64,000 bases of DNA from an uncultured Sinobacteraceae bacterium (GCA_903822975.1 CAIJRD010000012.1:186001-250000); one strand, 5' to 3'; shown: positions 8,844 to 18,349, numbered from the stretch's first letter. The notes: generated by a model from the sequence alone, not told the origin. Numbers and translations: made by a program.

Positions 8844-9846
8844 CTTGGCCACTCCGCTGAAAATACTCGAGGACCGCGCGCCGCTCGACCGCATCGAGCC
8901 GGTGGATCGTCTGGTCGGCCATCTGTATCGCTCGGCGCTGAGCGTGCCGCCGGAGAGTTTTCGCAACTGGGCGCTGCAGCAGTGGCGCGAAATCGTGCCG
9001 TTCGACGGCGCGATCTGGGGCAGTGGCACGGTGCGACGCTGGGCCTTCCATACCGCCACACTGGTCGGCCTGCCGGACGAATTTCCGCGCACGCTAGAAG
9101 CCACCCGCCCGATCAATCCGCTGGTGCCGGCGATTCTGGCCGCACTCGACGAGCCGGTGGACATGCGCGAATGCATGGGCGACGCCGAGTTCTTCAATTC
9201 CGAAATCTATCAGCGCTGTTTCAAGCCCTTCGGCATTACGCGGATTCTCAGCACCGGCCATCTGGATCCGCGCAGCGGACTGTATTCGCTGCTGAGCATC
9301 TACCGGCGCGATAGGAATCATCCGTTCAGCGAGGCCGAACGGGTGCTGCAGCGACGCGCAGCTTTCCATCTGTTCAATACAGCGTCGCACGCGTTCTTCC
9401 TGCACTTACTGCGTTCGCATCAGGAGCGTCCCACCGAGGCCGCCGCGGCGGCGGTCGATGTCGAAGGCCTGTTCCACGAAGTACAGCCGCGCTTCATCGA
9501 ATTGCTCGACCAGTTCTTTCCCGGCCGCGAACCCGAGTTGCTGCCGTTCGATCTGCCGGGTTGCGGCGAAACCGCGGTGATCGAAGGACTCTGCATTCGA
9601 ACCGAGGCACTCGCCGAACTGCGCCTGGTGTTCATCTGGCCGGCCGGTCCGCTGGATCGCCTGACCGCGCGCGAGCGGCAGATCGTTTACGCGGTGGCGC
9701 ATGGGCTGAGCTTCAAGCAGGCGGCACGCCGCATCGGGATCGCACCGTCGACCGTGGCCAATCACCTGTATCGGATCTATCGCAAACTCGGCGTGGTCAG
9801 CCGCAGCGAACTGGCCACATTGGTCTATCCAAACTCGGGCCGTTGA
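8824..9846 (+). CDS. LuxR-family (GerE HTH) transcriptional regulator
   Basis: 340 residues from ATG 8824, the only good in-frame start near a GGAGGAG (8801-8807), although the spacing of about 18 is long. The C-terminus is a canonical LuxR/GerE helix-turn-helix (about residues 275-335): LTARERQIVYAVAHGLS, then FKQAARRIGIAPSTVANHL and IYRKLGVVSRSEL. The N-terminal 270 residues are an unrecognised, possibly ligand-sensing region without a receiver domain, so it is not a two-component response regulator. No luxI-like gene is nearby. Target genes are unknown. Confidence 0.85.
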   Translation: MRQLAPSLATPLKILEDRAPLDRIEPVDRLVGHLYRSALSVPPESFRNWALQQWREIVPFDGAIWGSGTVRRWAFHTATLVGLPDEFPRTLEATRPINPLVPAILAALDEPVDMRECMGDAEFFNSEIYQRCFKPFGITRILSTGHLDPRSGLYSLLSIYRRDRNHPFSEAERVLQRRAAFHLFNTASHAFFLHLLRSHQERPTEAAAAAVDVEGLFHEVQPRFIELLDQFFPGREPELLPFDLPGCGETAVIEGLCIRTEALAELRLVFIWPAGPLDRLTARERQIVYAVAHGLSFKQAARRIGIAPSTVANHLYRIYRKLGVVSRSELATLVYPNSGR

Positions 9847-10074
9847 GCAAACCCTACCCGTGCAGTGACGGAGACGGCCAAGGGAATGGCCACAACGACG
9901 CGCGATTACTGACGTCGGCGACGTGACGTTCATCAGGCTTTTTTCAGGACGCAGGTCCTTGCAGCCGGGCGCTGGCGCATTCAAGGTTGACTAGTGCAAA
10001 GTCAGCCACCGCGCGCGGGCTCGATGACCAAGCCGCGTGCTAACCTTTTCGTTGCCGTTCACGACCAACTCTTT

Positions 10075-10389
10075 ATGCGCAATCTCAGTCCTGCCGAGCT
10101 CAAGGCCCTGCTCGATGCCAACAGTGTCGTCTTGCTCGATGTGCGCCAGGCCGAAGAACTGGAGATCGCACAGCTGCCAGGCGCGCTGCATATTCCCCTG
10201 AACGAATTGCCGACGCGCCTCGGCGAGTTAAACGCGGAAGCCCCGATCGCCGTCTTATGCCATCACGGGGTTCGCAGCGAGATGGCCGGGCGCCTGCTCG
10301 AGCGCAACGGTTTTGCCTCGGTCGCGCATCTAAGTGGCGGTATCGACGCCTGGTCGCAAGTCATCGACCCGGCGATCGCCCGCTACTGA
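10075..10389 (+). CDS. Rhodanese-like sulfurtransferase, single domain
   Basis: 104 residues from ATG 10075; an upstream in-frame extension to 9994 exists but lacks domain sequence. The fold is complete: NLSPAELKALLD, VLLDVRQAEELEIAQLPGA, and the active-site loop IAVLCHHGVRSEMAG with the persulfide-forming cysteine. A GGIDAW motif closes the domain. It is the size of GlpE/PspE-type enzymes that move sulfane sulfur to thiophilic acceptors. It ends 48 bp before tolC on the same strand, so the two may be co-transcribed. Confidence 0.9.
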   Translation: MRNLSPAELKALLDANSVVLLDVRQAEELEIAQLPGALHIPLNELPTRLGELNAEAPIAVLCHHGVRSEMAGRLLERNGFASVAHLSGGIDAWSQVIDPAIARY

Positions 10390-10437
10390 TCTGCGCACCG
10401 GCCCGCCGCGGCACCCTTTAACGAGTCAAGGAAATTC

Positions 10438-11910
10438 ATGTCCCGATCCATTGCCGCTGCGATGCTGGGCGCCACACTGACGCTGCCTGGCCTTGCGCAA
10501 GCCAACGATCTGATCGAGCTGTACCGCGTTGCCCAGCAGCAGGACATGACGCTGCAGGCGGCGCTGTTCCAACGCGCGGCGGCGATCGAAGCGAAACCAC
10601 AGGCCTTGTCGTATCTGTTGCCGCAGCTGAGTGCCACCGGTACCTATGAGCGCGACCGTCAGCACGACCTGACCGGAAGCAGCTTGTCCTCCTTGGGTGG
10701 TACCGGCGGCGGCAGCACCGGCGGCACGACCGGTGGCACCACGGCAGGTACGACCGGCGGCACGGTCGTCATCGCCGATCAGACCAACACCTCGTACTAC
10801 AACACCAAGAGTTACGCGCTGACGCTGTCGCAGGCGTTGTTCGACTGGTCGGCATTCCAGACCGTGTCGCAAGCCAGCAGTCAGGTGGCGGAAGCCGAGG
10901 CGACGTATCGCTCGGCTGAGCAGAGCCTGCTGTATCGCGTGGCGGATGCCTACTTCAACGTGCTGTTCGCGCAAGACACCTTGCAAGCCGATCTGGATGC
11001 GCGCAATTCGTTCCAGCAGCAGTTTCAGCAAGCGCAAAAGAAGTTCGAAGTCGGCCTGGCTGCAATCACCGACGTACGCAACGCGCAGGCCTCGCTCGAT
11101 ACCGCTGCCGCGACCGTGATCGCCGACCAGCGCGCGCTCGACAGCGCCAAGCGTTCGCTCGGCCAGATCGTCGGCAAGCCGGTGCCGCTGATTGCCGGTC
11201 TGCAGGACGACATTCCCTTGGCCGCGCCGGACCCGCTGTCGGAAGACCAGTGGGTCAGCGCCGCGCTGCAGGACAACCCGGATCTGATGACCTCGTTCCA
11301 GACCGCCGAAGCCGCGCGCAAGAATATCGAGGTGTACCGCGGCCAATATCTGCCGACGCTGAGCCTGCAGGGTTCGGTCGGCCGCCGCATTTCGGACTAC
11401 GCGATCGAATCCGACACCATCGACGACGCCATCGGCCTGCAGCTGAACTGGAACATCTTCCAGGGCGGATTGGTCGCCTCGCAGATCCGTCAGGCACGCG
11501 CGACTTACCTGCAAAGCCAGGCGCAGTACCAAGGCGAGCGTCGCGTGGTCGACCAGGGCGCGCGCGATGCTTATGAACAAGTGATCAGCGGCATCGCCAG
11601 CGTCAAGGCCAACAAGCAAGCGGTGATCTCGAATCAGACCAGTCTCGAAGCGAGCCAGGTCGGCCTGCGCGTAGGCACACGCACCGAGGTTGATGTGCTC
11701 ACTGCGCGCCAGGCGCTGGCCACCGCCCAACGCACCTATTACCAGGCGCGATACGACTATCTGCGCGGCGTGCTGTCGCTGAAGCAGCAGGCCGGACGCC
11801 TGATCGAAAACGATTTGGCGGCGATCGATCAGTTGCTGCAGGCGGTCGCACAGCCGGCGCCGTCGATCGAACCCGTTGCACAGCCACCGGTCGTGTCGCC
11901 GGCGCCGTAG
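10438..11910 (+). CDS. tolC: TolC-family outer-membrane export channel
   Basis: 490 residues, close to E. coli TolC (493). AAGGA precedes ATG 10438. A signal peptide ends near GLAQA (residues 1-22). Two related outer-membrane efflux repeats follow, with the DLIELYRVAQQQD start and AYFNVLFAQDTLQ helix typical of TolC of type I secretion and RND/ABC drug export. A Gly/Thr-rich low-complexity stretch (residues about 80-110) sits where the first beta strands and extracellular loop should be, so the exposed loop is probably enlarged. No partner membrane-fusion or pump gene is in the window. Confidence 0.93.
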   Translation: MSRSIAAAMLGATLTLPGLAQANDLIELYRVAQQQDMTLQAALFQRAAAIEAKPQALSYLLPQLSATGTYERDRQHDLTGSSLSSLGGTGGGSTGGTTGGTTAGTTGGTVVIADQTNTSYYNTKSYALTLSQALFDWSAFQTVSQASSQVAEAEATYRSAEQSLLYRVADAYFNVLFAQDTLQADLDARNSFQQQFQQAQKKFEVGLAAITDVRNAQASLDTAAATVIADQRALDSAKRSLGQIVGKPVPLIAGLQDDIPLAAPDPLSEDQWVSAALQDNPDLMTSFQTAEAARKNIEVYRGQYLPTLSLQGSVGRRISDYAIESDTIDDAIGLQLNWNIFQGGLVASQIRQARATYLQSQAQYQGERRVVDQGARDAYEQVISGIASVKANKQAVISNQTSLEASQVGLRVGTRTEVDVLTARQALATAQRTYYQARYDYLRGVLSLKQQAGRLIENDLAAIDQLLQAVAQPAPSIEPVAQPPVVSPAP

Positions 11911-12019
11911 GCGCGACTGCGTCATCCGGCCGCTGCATCAGGCGGACACACTTCGACTTAGCGCCGTGATATCCGACTCGCGTCGCGTTCCGCTTTCATG
12001 CCGTACAAGGATCAATCCG

Positions 12020-13561
12020 ATGATGCGACTGCGCTCTGCGCTGGTTTTGCTGAGCATCTGCTGCGGCCCAGTGGCATTCGCCGCACCGGCGCGGGATGGC
12101 TTCGTGCCCGACCTCGTGGCCGCGCGATCAGCGCCGCGCTTTGCCGGCACCGACAGCGCCGCGCTGGCCGCCGCGCAGAAAACAGTTGCCGAAAACACGC
12201 ACAACCAGCCGCTGCCGTTCGCGGTCGGTGCCGAGATGCCGCTCGAACTCGCCGATGGCAGTTGGAGCACCGCCGCCGATGGCAGTGCGGTGTGGCGCAT
12301 GCGGCTCGCCTCGAGTGGCGCCAAATTGATTGCGGTGGGATTCCAGCAGCTCAAGCTACCGTCGACCGCGCGTCTGTATCTATACGACAGCGCCGGCGAT
12401 ACCGTGCAAGGGCCCTACGTCGCCAGCGATCTGGCGGACGATGGCAGCCTGATCACCGCCGTGGTGCCGGGGGCCGAAGCAGCGGTGGAACTGCGCGTGG
12501 ATGCGACCCAGCGCGATCAGGTGAGCCTGAAGCTGGCGCGCATCTATCACGGCTTCCGCGCACTCAGTGGCAACACTGCGGTCGCGCCCAGCGATGTCGC
12601 GGCGAAGAGTCTTACTGGCGACACCGCCGCAGCCTGTGAGGTCAACGTCGCCTGCCCGGCCGGCGATGCCTGGCGTGATCCGATTCGTGCGGTCGCCCTG
12701 CTGCAAGTGGGCAGCGGCGTCAATCTTTATCTGTGCAGCGGCCAGATGGTGGACACGCTGCGCGGCGACAACTCGCCGTACTTTCTGACCGCGCATCACT
12801 GCAACGTTGGCGGCAGCTTGACGACGCCGGCATCGTCGGTGGTGCTGTATTTCAATTACCAGGCGAGCAGTTGCAACGGCACCACCGGCAGCCTGAATCA
12901 GACGATGAATGGAAGCACGGTGCTGGCAACCGATGCCGGCTCGGACTTCACGCTGCTGCAGCTGCGCTCGCAGCCGCCGTCGGCCTACAACGTCTATTAC
13001 GCCGGCTGGGATTCCAGCACCAGCGATATCCCAACTTCGGGCGTGGCGATGCATCACCCGGTCGCCGACATCAAGAAGATCAGCACCTTCGCACAGCCGG
13101 TCAGTCGCACGCAGATTCAGTTGAACACCGGCGCCATAACGAACCAAACCGTACAAGCCTGGCAGGTGTCGTGGACGTCGGGCATCACCGAAGACGGCTC
13201 CTCCGGCTCCGGTCTGTGGAACCAGGATCATCGCGTGGTCGGCGTGTTGTCCGGCGGCAACACCGCATGCGCCAGCGGCACCGCCAGCACCGGTCAGGAC
13301 TTTTTCGGTCGCCTCGACGTCGCCTGGACAGCGAACACCAGCAGCAGCGGACAGCTGCAAGCCTGGCTCGATCCGGACAACACCGGCGTGCGTTGCGCGA
13401 ACGGTCGCAATCCGGGCGATCCTGCGGCCAGCAGCAGTTGCAGCGCATCGAATGGCGGCAGCAGCAGTAGCAAGAGCGGTGGCGCCATCGCGCCGCTCAA
13501 CAGCCTGGGTTTGATCGCGCTATGGCTGGTCCGCCGTCGACGCCAGGGATCGACCGGATAG
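12020..13561 (+). CDS. Secreted trypsin-fold serine protease (lysyl-endopeptidase-like) with GlyGly-CTERM-like tail
   Basis: 513 residues from ATG 12020 (AAGGA at 12007-12011). A signal peptide ends near VAFAAP. After a pro/beta-rich region (to about 220) comes an S1-type domain with a visible triad: YFLTAHHC (H260), GSDFTLLQL (D309) and EDGSSGSGLW (S395). Several cysteines could form disulfides as in Achromobacter protease I. The end is a Ser/Gly linker, SGG, a hydrophobic helix (about 485-505) and RRRRQ. That layout matches GlyGly-CTERM sorting signals handled by rhombosortase. It follows tolC by 110 bp. Confidence 0.85.
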   Translation: MMRLRSALVLLSICCGPVAFAAPARDGFVPDLVAARSAPRFAGTDSAALAAAQKTVAENTHNQPLPFAVGAEMPLELADGSWSTAADGSAVWRMRLASSGAKLIAVGFQQLKLPSTARLYLYDSAGDTVQGPYVASDLADDGSLITAVVPGAEAAVELRVDATQRDQVSLKLARIYHGFRALSGNTAVAPSDVAAKSLTGDTAAACEVNVACPAGDAWRDPIRAVALLQVGSGVNLYLCSGQMVDTLRGDNSPYFLTAHHCNVGGSLTTPASSVVLYFNYQASSCNGTTGSLNQTMNGSTVLATDAGSDFTLLQLRSQPPSAYNVYYAGWDSSTSDIPTSGVAMHHPVADIKKISTFAQPVSRTQIQLNTGAITNQTVQAWQVSWTSGITEDGSSGSGLWNQDHRVVGVLSGGNTACASGTASTGQDFFGRLDVAWTANTSSSGQLQAWLDPDNTGVRCANGRNPGDPAASSSCSASNGGSSSSKSGGAIAPLNSLGLIALWLVRRRRQGSTG

Positions 13562-13895
13562 CATTAAGCGCGCGTGCAGCGCGCGCGAAGCGGTTGCCGA
13601 GCAGCGGGTCGATTCGCATTCGGCCACGACTTGAATGAGATACACATCGCGTCGAACGGTTTGCATGCGCGGGTGCGTGACCACAGGTCGGAGGAGCTTC
13701 GTCGGACGCTTGCTTGAGCGCCTTGGTCGAGCGCTTCGTCGGGCGCATTCATGGGCAGGATGCCCCGCGTGAATTCTCGATGGACCGAATCCAGATCGGC
13801 CGCGACACAAAAGCACGCGGCCAAGCTGCATTAACATGCAGGCTTTCGCGTCGCCGGCCATTCAGGGGCGACGCTGCACCGCATGGAGAGCACTT
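13562..13895. other. 334-bp gap, no gene recognised
   Basis: It separates the trypsin-fold protease gene from the S9 peptidase gene. A GC palindrome-like stretch near 13567-13590 (gcgcgc on both sides of gtgca) could form a hairpin but has no T-run. A GGAG at 13885-13888 serves the next gene. Nothing else stands out. Confidence 0.5.
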
Positions 13896-15995
13896 TTGAA
13901 ATTTCCCAACCGCCTCGTACGCTTTGCCGTACCCGCGCTCATCGCCGCCGCCAATCTCGTCATGACCACCAACGCCGTTGCTGACTCTGCCGCTGCGCGC
14001 GGCCTTTCGCCCAAAGATCTGGTGATGCTCGATCGCGCCAGCGATCCGCGGTTATCGCCGGATGGCGATTTCGTCGCTTATCAACTGCGCGAAACCGACT
14101 ACGACGGCAACAAGGGTCGCACCAGCATCTGGCTGCTCGATACCGACGACAAGGACGCTCAGCCGAAACGACTCACGGCTGCCGACAAAAATTCGACGGC
14201 ACCGCGATGGTCGGCCGATGGCCGCGCGCTGTACTTCCTCAGCACGCGCTCGGGCAGCTCGCAGGTCTGGCGTCTTGATCTGGATGGCGGCGAAGCGCAA
14301 GCCGTGACGAAACTGCCGCTGGATGTCGGCAGCTTCCTGCTCGCACCCGATGGTCGTCATCTGGTCGTATCGCTCGAAGTGTTCAACGACTGCGACAGCT
14401 TGGCCTGCACCAAGCAGCGTCTCGATGCGACGGCCGCGCAGAAGACCAGCGGTGTGCTGTACGACAAGCTGTTCGTGCGTCATTGGGATACCTGGTCCAA
14501 CGGCACGCGTTCGCAGCTGTTCGCATTGCCGCTCGATGCACAGGGCCTCGCCGCCACCGGTGAGCCGGTGTGGCTGAGCAAGGGCATCGATGGCGACGTG
14601 CCGTCGAAGCCATTTGGCGGCGATGAAGAAATCGCGTTCACGCCGGATGGCGCGAGCGTGATCTTCAGCGCGCGCATCGCCGGCAAGACCGAACCGTGGA
14701 GCACGAATTTCGATCTGTATCGCGTACCCGTCGACGGCTCGCAGGCGCCGAAGAATCTGACCGCTGCCAATCTCGCCTGGGACACCGGCCCGGCGGTATC
14801 ACCCGACGGCAAGACGCTGGCTTATCGCGCAATGAAGCGCGCCGGATTCGAAGCAGATCGCTTTGGCATCTGGCTGATGGATCTGGCGAGCGGCAGCACG
14901 CATGAAATCGCAGCCGACTGGGATCGCAGCGCCGATAGCCTGATCTGGTCGGCCAACGGCAAGACGCTCTATACCAGCGCCGATGAAAATGGCCAGAAGC
15001 CGGTGTTCGCAATTGAGGTCGGCAATGGCAAGGTCACGCGGCTGACCGGCGATGGTCACGTTGGCGGCTTCGACGTGCGTCGCAACACGCTGGTCTACGC
15101 ACTCGACACGCTCGCTTCACCCGCGCAGTTGTTCCGCGCGAACACGCACGGCAGCAAGACGCGACAGCTGACGCAGCTCAATGCCGACAAGCTCGCCGGC
15201 ATCGGCTTCGGTGCCTACGAGCAATTCAGCTTCAGCGGCTGGAACAACGAGACCGTGCACGGCTACGTGGTCAAGCCGGTCGGCTTCGAGGCCGGCAAGA
15301 AATATCCGGTGGCGTTCATCATTCACGGCGGCCCGCAAGGCAGCATGGGCAACGACTTCCACTACCGCTGGAATCCGCAGACCTACGCGGCCGCCGGTTA
15401 CGCGGTGGTGTTCATCGACTTCCACGGCTCCACCGGCTACGGCCAGGCGTTTACCGACGCGATCAGTGGTCACTGGGGCGATCGCCCGCTCGAAGATCTG
15501 CAAAAAGGCTGGGCTTATGCGCTTGCGAACTATTCGTTCCTCGATGGCGATCGCGCCGCCGCACTGGGTGCGAGTTACGGCGGCTACATGATCAACTGGA
15601 TCGCCGGTAACTGGAGCGCGCCGTGGAAGGCGCTGGTCTGCCACGACGGCGTATTCGACAACCGCATGATGGCCTACTCCACCGAAGAACTCTGGTTCGA
15701 CGAGTGGGAGAACCAGGGCACCGCGTATGAGAAGCCGCAGAATTACGAGCAGTTCAACCCGGTGAACCACGTCGCCGACTGGAAGGTTCCGATGCTGGTG
15801 ATTCACGGCGGCATGGATTTCCGTATTCCGCTCGAGCAAGGTCTCGGTGCGTTCACCGTGTTGCAGCGTCGCGGCATTCCCAGCGAGTTCCTGCATTTCC
15901 CGGACGAGAATCACTGGGTACTGAAACCGCAGAACAGCGTGCAGTGGCATGAGACCGTGCTGGCCTGGCTGAATCGCTGGACCGCTGCGCATTAG
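13896..15995 (+). CDS. Exported S9-family (prolyl-oligopeptidase) dipeptidyl peptidase
   Basis: 699 residues from TTG 13896, chosen because GGAG lies seven bases upstream and the resulting N-terminus is a proper signal peptide (KFPNRLVRF, hydrophobic core, NAVADS). A WD40-like beta-propeller (TolB-type repeats with SPDG and SADG turns) fills residues 40-440. The alpha/beta-hydrolase catalytic domain follows, with GASYGGYMINW (nucleophile serine), HGGMDFRIP (aspartate) and DENHWV (histidine). It is probably a periplasmic or secreted dipeptidyl/acylaminoacyl peptidase. A strong terminator follows. Confidence 0.93.
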   Translation: MKFPNRLVRFAVPALIAAANLVMTTNAVADSAAARGLSPKDLVMLDRASDPRLSPDGDFVAYQLRETDYDGNKGRTSIWLLDTDDKDAQPKRLTAADKNSTAPRWSADGRALYFLSTRSGSSQVWRLDLDGGEAQAVTKLPLDVGSFLLAPDGRHLVVSLEVFNDCDSLACTKQRLDATAAQKTSGVLYDKLFVRHWDTWSNGTRSQLFALPLDAQGLAATGEPVWLSKGIDGDVPSKPFGGDEEIAFTPDGASVIFSARIAGKTEPWSTNFDLYRVPVDGSQAPKNLTAANLAWDTGPAVSPDGKTLAYRAMKRAGFEADRFGIWLMDLASGSTHEIAADWDRSADSLIWSANGKTLYTSADENGQKPVFAIEVGNGKVTRLTGDGHVGGFDVRRNTLVYALDTLASPAQLFRANTHGSKTRQLTQLNADKLAGIGFGAYEQFSFSGWNNETVHGYVVKPVGFEAGKKYPVAFIIHGGPQGSMGNDFHYRWNPQTYAAAGYAVVFIDFHGSTGYGQAFTDAISGHWGDRPLEDLQKGWAYALANYSFLDGDRAAALGASYGGYMINWIAGNWSAPWKALVCHDGVFDNRMMAYSTEELWFDEWENQGTAYEKPQNYEQFNPVNHVADWKVPMLVIHGGMDFRIPLEQGLGAFTVLQRRGIPSEFLHFPDENHWVLKPQNSVQWHETVLAWLNRWTAAH

Positions 15996-16046
15996 TCGAT
16001 CGCAGCGGCCCGTGCCGCGCGGCAGACGAAGGTGTTGATGTAATCG

Positions 16047-16080
16047 GACGGGCGCTTCTTCAACGGGGCGCCCGTCTTTT
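16047..16080 (+). terminator. Rho-independent terminator after the S9 peptidase
   Basis: A 9-bp perfect stem gacgggcgc/gcgcccgtc (16047-16055 and 16068-16076) with a 12-base loop, followed by TTTTGTTTT. Confidence 0.85.
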
Positions 16081-16175
16081 GTTTTGCGCACCGCGAGCCA
16101 TGCTCCGAGTCGTTGCTCGGTGAAGTCGCCGTACAATCGAGCGAAACAAAGGCGACAGACCAAAGGGGAGCTCGA

Positions 16176-16982
16176 ATGACCAAGCCAGACCAAAGTCGCG
16201 ATCCGCGACTGCCGGCGATTGCCGCGCCATCAATCAGCCTGCTGCTGCAGGAGATGCGCGTGATCGGCGAGTGGCCGCGCTTTCATCTGCAGACGATGAA
16301 GCTCGATCAACTCCCTCGCGGCGACGATCACGCCGTGATGGTGATTCCCGGCTTCGGCGCCAGCGACGGCACCACGGCACCGCTGCGTCGCGCACTCGCG
16401 CGTCTCGGCTATCGCGTCTTCGGTTGGGAGCAGGGTCGCAACTTCGGCATGCGCGGGCCGATCAAAAATGCACTCTCGCTGCGCCTGCAGAAATTACACG
16501 CGCGTCACGGCAAGCTCAGTCTGATCGGCTGGAGTATTGGCGGCGTCTTCGCGCGCGAACTTGCGCGGCATCAGCCCGATTGCGTGCGCGCGGTGTACTC
16601 GCTCGGCTCTCCGATCAACGGTAGCCCGGAGGCGAACAACATGAATACGTTGTTCCGTTTGGCCAATCGCGGACGTCCGATCGCCGTCGATGTCGACGGA
16701 TTTTTGCGTCGCCGCATCGCGCCGCCGGTGCCTTGTGTTGCGATTTATAGCAAGCGCGATGGCATCGTCGCTTGGCAATGTTGCGTTGAAGAACCGGCGC
16801 CAAACACTGAAAACATTGAGGTCCAGGGCAGTCACGTCGGATTGGTCTGCAATCCGCAGGTGCTGCACGTGCTGGCGCAGAAACTTGCGCGACTGCCGCT
16901 TCCGGAAACATCCGTGGCAGACGCGTCGCACTTGGACAGGAAAAAACGGGCGAGCGGCCGGAAGTCGGGCAAGGGCGTCTAA
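16176..16982 (+). CDS. Alpha/beta-hydrolase (lipase/esterase-like)
   Basis: 268 residues from ATG 16176, with AAGGGGAG seven to twelve bases upstream. The hydrolase fold shows VMVIPGFGASDGTTAPLR (oxyanion-hole region), GWSIGGVFAREL (nucleophile elbow G-x-S-x-G), SKRDGIV (acid) and GSHVGLV (histidine). It resembles the PGAP1/lipase class that acts on esters at membranes. No signal peptide is evident, so it is probably cytosolic. The substrate is unknown. The C-terminus is a basic Lys/Arg-rich tail that may be disordered. Confidence 0.85.
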   Translation: MTKPDQSRDPRLPAIAAPSISLLLQEMRVIGEWPRFHLQTMKLDQLPRGDDHAVMVIPGFGASDGTTAPLRRALARLGYRVFGWEQGRNFGMRGPIKNALSLRLQKLHARHGKLSLIGWSIGGVFARELARHQPDCVRAVYSLGSPINGSPEANNMNTLFRLANRGRPIAVDVDGFLRRRIAPPVPCVAIYSKRDGIVAWQCCVEEPAPNTENIEVQGSHVGLVCNPQVLHVLAQKLARLPLPETSVADASHLDRKKRASGRKSGKGV

Positions 16983-17101
16983 GCAAGAATCGCGCGCACT
17001 ACATCTTGTGTTTTTTTTTGAGCTTTGCCACTATGGGCTGTGGCTTGACATTGCCAGCGGTGGGCGTTGGCGAATCAGTCACATTTTATGGGGAGGTTCC
17101 C

Positions 17102-17230
17102 ATGGCTGCTGCGAAGAAGAAAGCTGCAAAGAAGGCTGTCAAGAAAGTCGCGAAGAAAGTTGGCGTCGCGAAGAAGGCCGTGAAGAAAGCTGTCAAGAAG
17201 GTTGCCAAGAAAGTCGCAAAGAAAAAGTAA
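17102..17230 (+). CDS. Lysine-rich histone H1-like DNA-binding protein, 42 residues
   Basis: ATG 17102 follows GGGAGG with five bases spacing. The product is almost only Ala, Lys and Val in AAKKAVKKVAKK-type repeats, as in the C-terminal tail of histone H1 and bacterial H1-like proteins (Hc1, AlgP, BphH1). It has no globular domain. It likely binds DNA or RNA non-specifically. The strong ribosome-binding site and the perfect terminator right after the stop suggest an abundant monocistronic product. Such repeats often vary in number between strains. Confidence 0.85.
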   Translation: MAAAKKKAAKKAVKKVAKKVGVAKKAVKKAVKKVAKKVAKKK

Positions 17231-17252
17231 GAGCCAGCATCGCTCTGACTTA

Positions 17253-17283
17253 GGCTCGGCGCCCCAGACGCCGAGCCTTTTTT
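17253..17283 (+). terminator. Rho-independent terminator after the H1-like gene
   Basis: The perfect 9-bp stem ggctcggcg/cgccgagcc (17253-17261 and 17269-17277), a 7-base loop, then six T residues. Confidence 0.92.
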
Positions 17284-17332
17284 ATTGCCTGAATAGCTAC
17301 TGTTTAAGTAGCTGACACAAGAAAAACCCGCT

Positions 17333-18349
17333 TCAGGCCGCTATTTCCAGCGCTTCGTCATCGCACGGAGTCTGTAGTCGAACATTCGATTCGGCATTGA
17401 AGAACGCCGCCACCGCCGTGCGCTGCAGGGCGGTTGATTCCAGTCGGTTGACGCTGTGCCAGAACGGCTCCGCATCGGTGTGATCGGCGCAGTACCACTG
17501 AATATGTTTGCGCGCGATGCGCACGCCCTGAGCTTCGCCATACAGTTCGTACAGTGCGTCCAAATGCTCGAGCAACCAAGCGCCCACCTGCTGTGGCGAC
17601 GGCGGCGGCGGTCGCGCGCCGGTAGCCAGGAATTGCGCGATGTCGCGGAAAATCCATGGGCGACCGAGGGCGGCTCGTCCGATCATCAAGCCGTCGGCAC
17701 CGGTGGCGGCGAGCACCATCCGGGCCTTCTCCGGCGTGTCGACGTCGCCGTTGGCGATCACCGGAATACTGGAACCGCGTTTGATCGCCGCAATGGTTTC
17801 GTATTCGGCCTCGCCCTTGAAATGATCGTCGCGCGCTCTCCCATGCACGGCGAGCGCGGCAATGCCGGCGTCTTCTGCAATGCGCGCGATGGTGGGCGCG
17901 TTGCGCGCCGCGCGCGACCAACCGGTGCGGATCTTCAGGGTCACCGGCACCGGCACGGCACTGACCACGGCGCGGCAGATCCGCTCGACGAGCGCTTCGT
18001 CGCGCATCAGTGCGCTGCCGGCGTCCGCCTTGCAAACTTTTTTCGCCGGGCAACCCATGTTGATGTCGATGATCTGCGCGCCCAGCGCAACGTTGTGCTG
18101 CGCGGCCTGCGCGAGCAGTTGCGGATCGCTGCCGGCGATCTGCACCGAGATTGGTCCGGGCTCGTCGCGATGGTCCATGCGCGTGCGCGATTTTTCGGTT
18201 TTCCAGAAGCGCGCGTCGCTGATCGTCATTTCGGAAACCGCGAGGCCCGCACCCAATTGTCGACACAAGTTGCGGAACGCACGATCCGTCACGCCGGCCA
18301 TCGGCGCGAGCACCAGCGGTGGATCAATGATGTGGGGGCCGATCTGCAT
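17333..18349 (-). CDS. dusB: tRNA-dihydrouridine synthase B
   Basis: 338 residues, the usual DusB length. The TIM-barrel FMN domain carries LVLAPMAGVTDRAFR at the start, IIDINMGCPAKKVC with the catalytic cysteine, VTLKIRTGW, AVHGRARDD and NGDVDTPE. The C-terminal helical domain has the RIARKHIQWY sequence. It reduces specific uridines in the D-loop of tRNA using NADPH and FMN. In enterobacteria dusB is followed by fis in one operon. Here the gene downstream is the convergent H1-like gene and no fis is present. Confidence 0.95.
   Translation of the reverse strand: MQIGPHIIDPPLVLAPMAGVTDRAFRNLCRQLGAGLAVSEMTISDARFWKTEKSRTRMDHRDEPGPISVQIAGSDPQLLAQAAQHNVALGAQIIDINMGCPAKKVCKADAGSALMRDEALVERICRAVVSAVPVPVTLKIRTGWSRAARNAPTIARIAEDAGIAALAVHGRARDDHFKGEAEYETIAAIKRGSSIPVIANGDVDTPEKARMVLAATGADGLMIGRAALGRPWIFRDIAQFLATGARPPPPSPQQVGAWLLEHLDALYELYGEAQGVRIARKHIQWYCADHTDAEPFWHSVNRLESTALQRTAVAAFFNAESNVRLQTPCDDEALEIAA

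Noticed and set aside
13567..13590. Terminator after the trypsin-fold protease gene
   Set aside because: A GC-rich inverted repeat is present but there is no T-run, so it was not called.
17045..17073. Sigma-70 promoter before the H1-like gene
   Set aside because: TTGACA is perfect at 17045, but no acceptable -10 hexamer lies at 16-18 bases; not enough to call.
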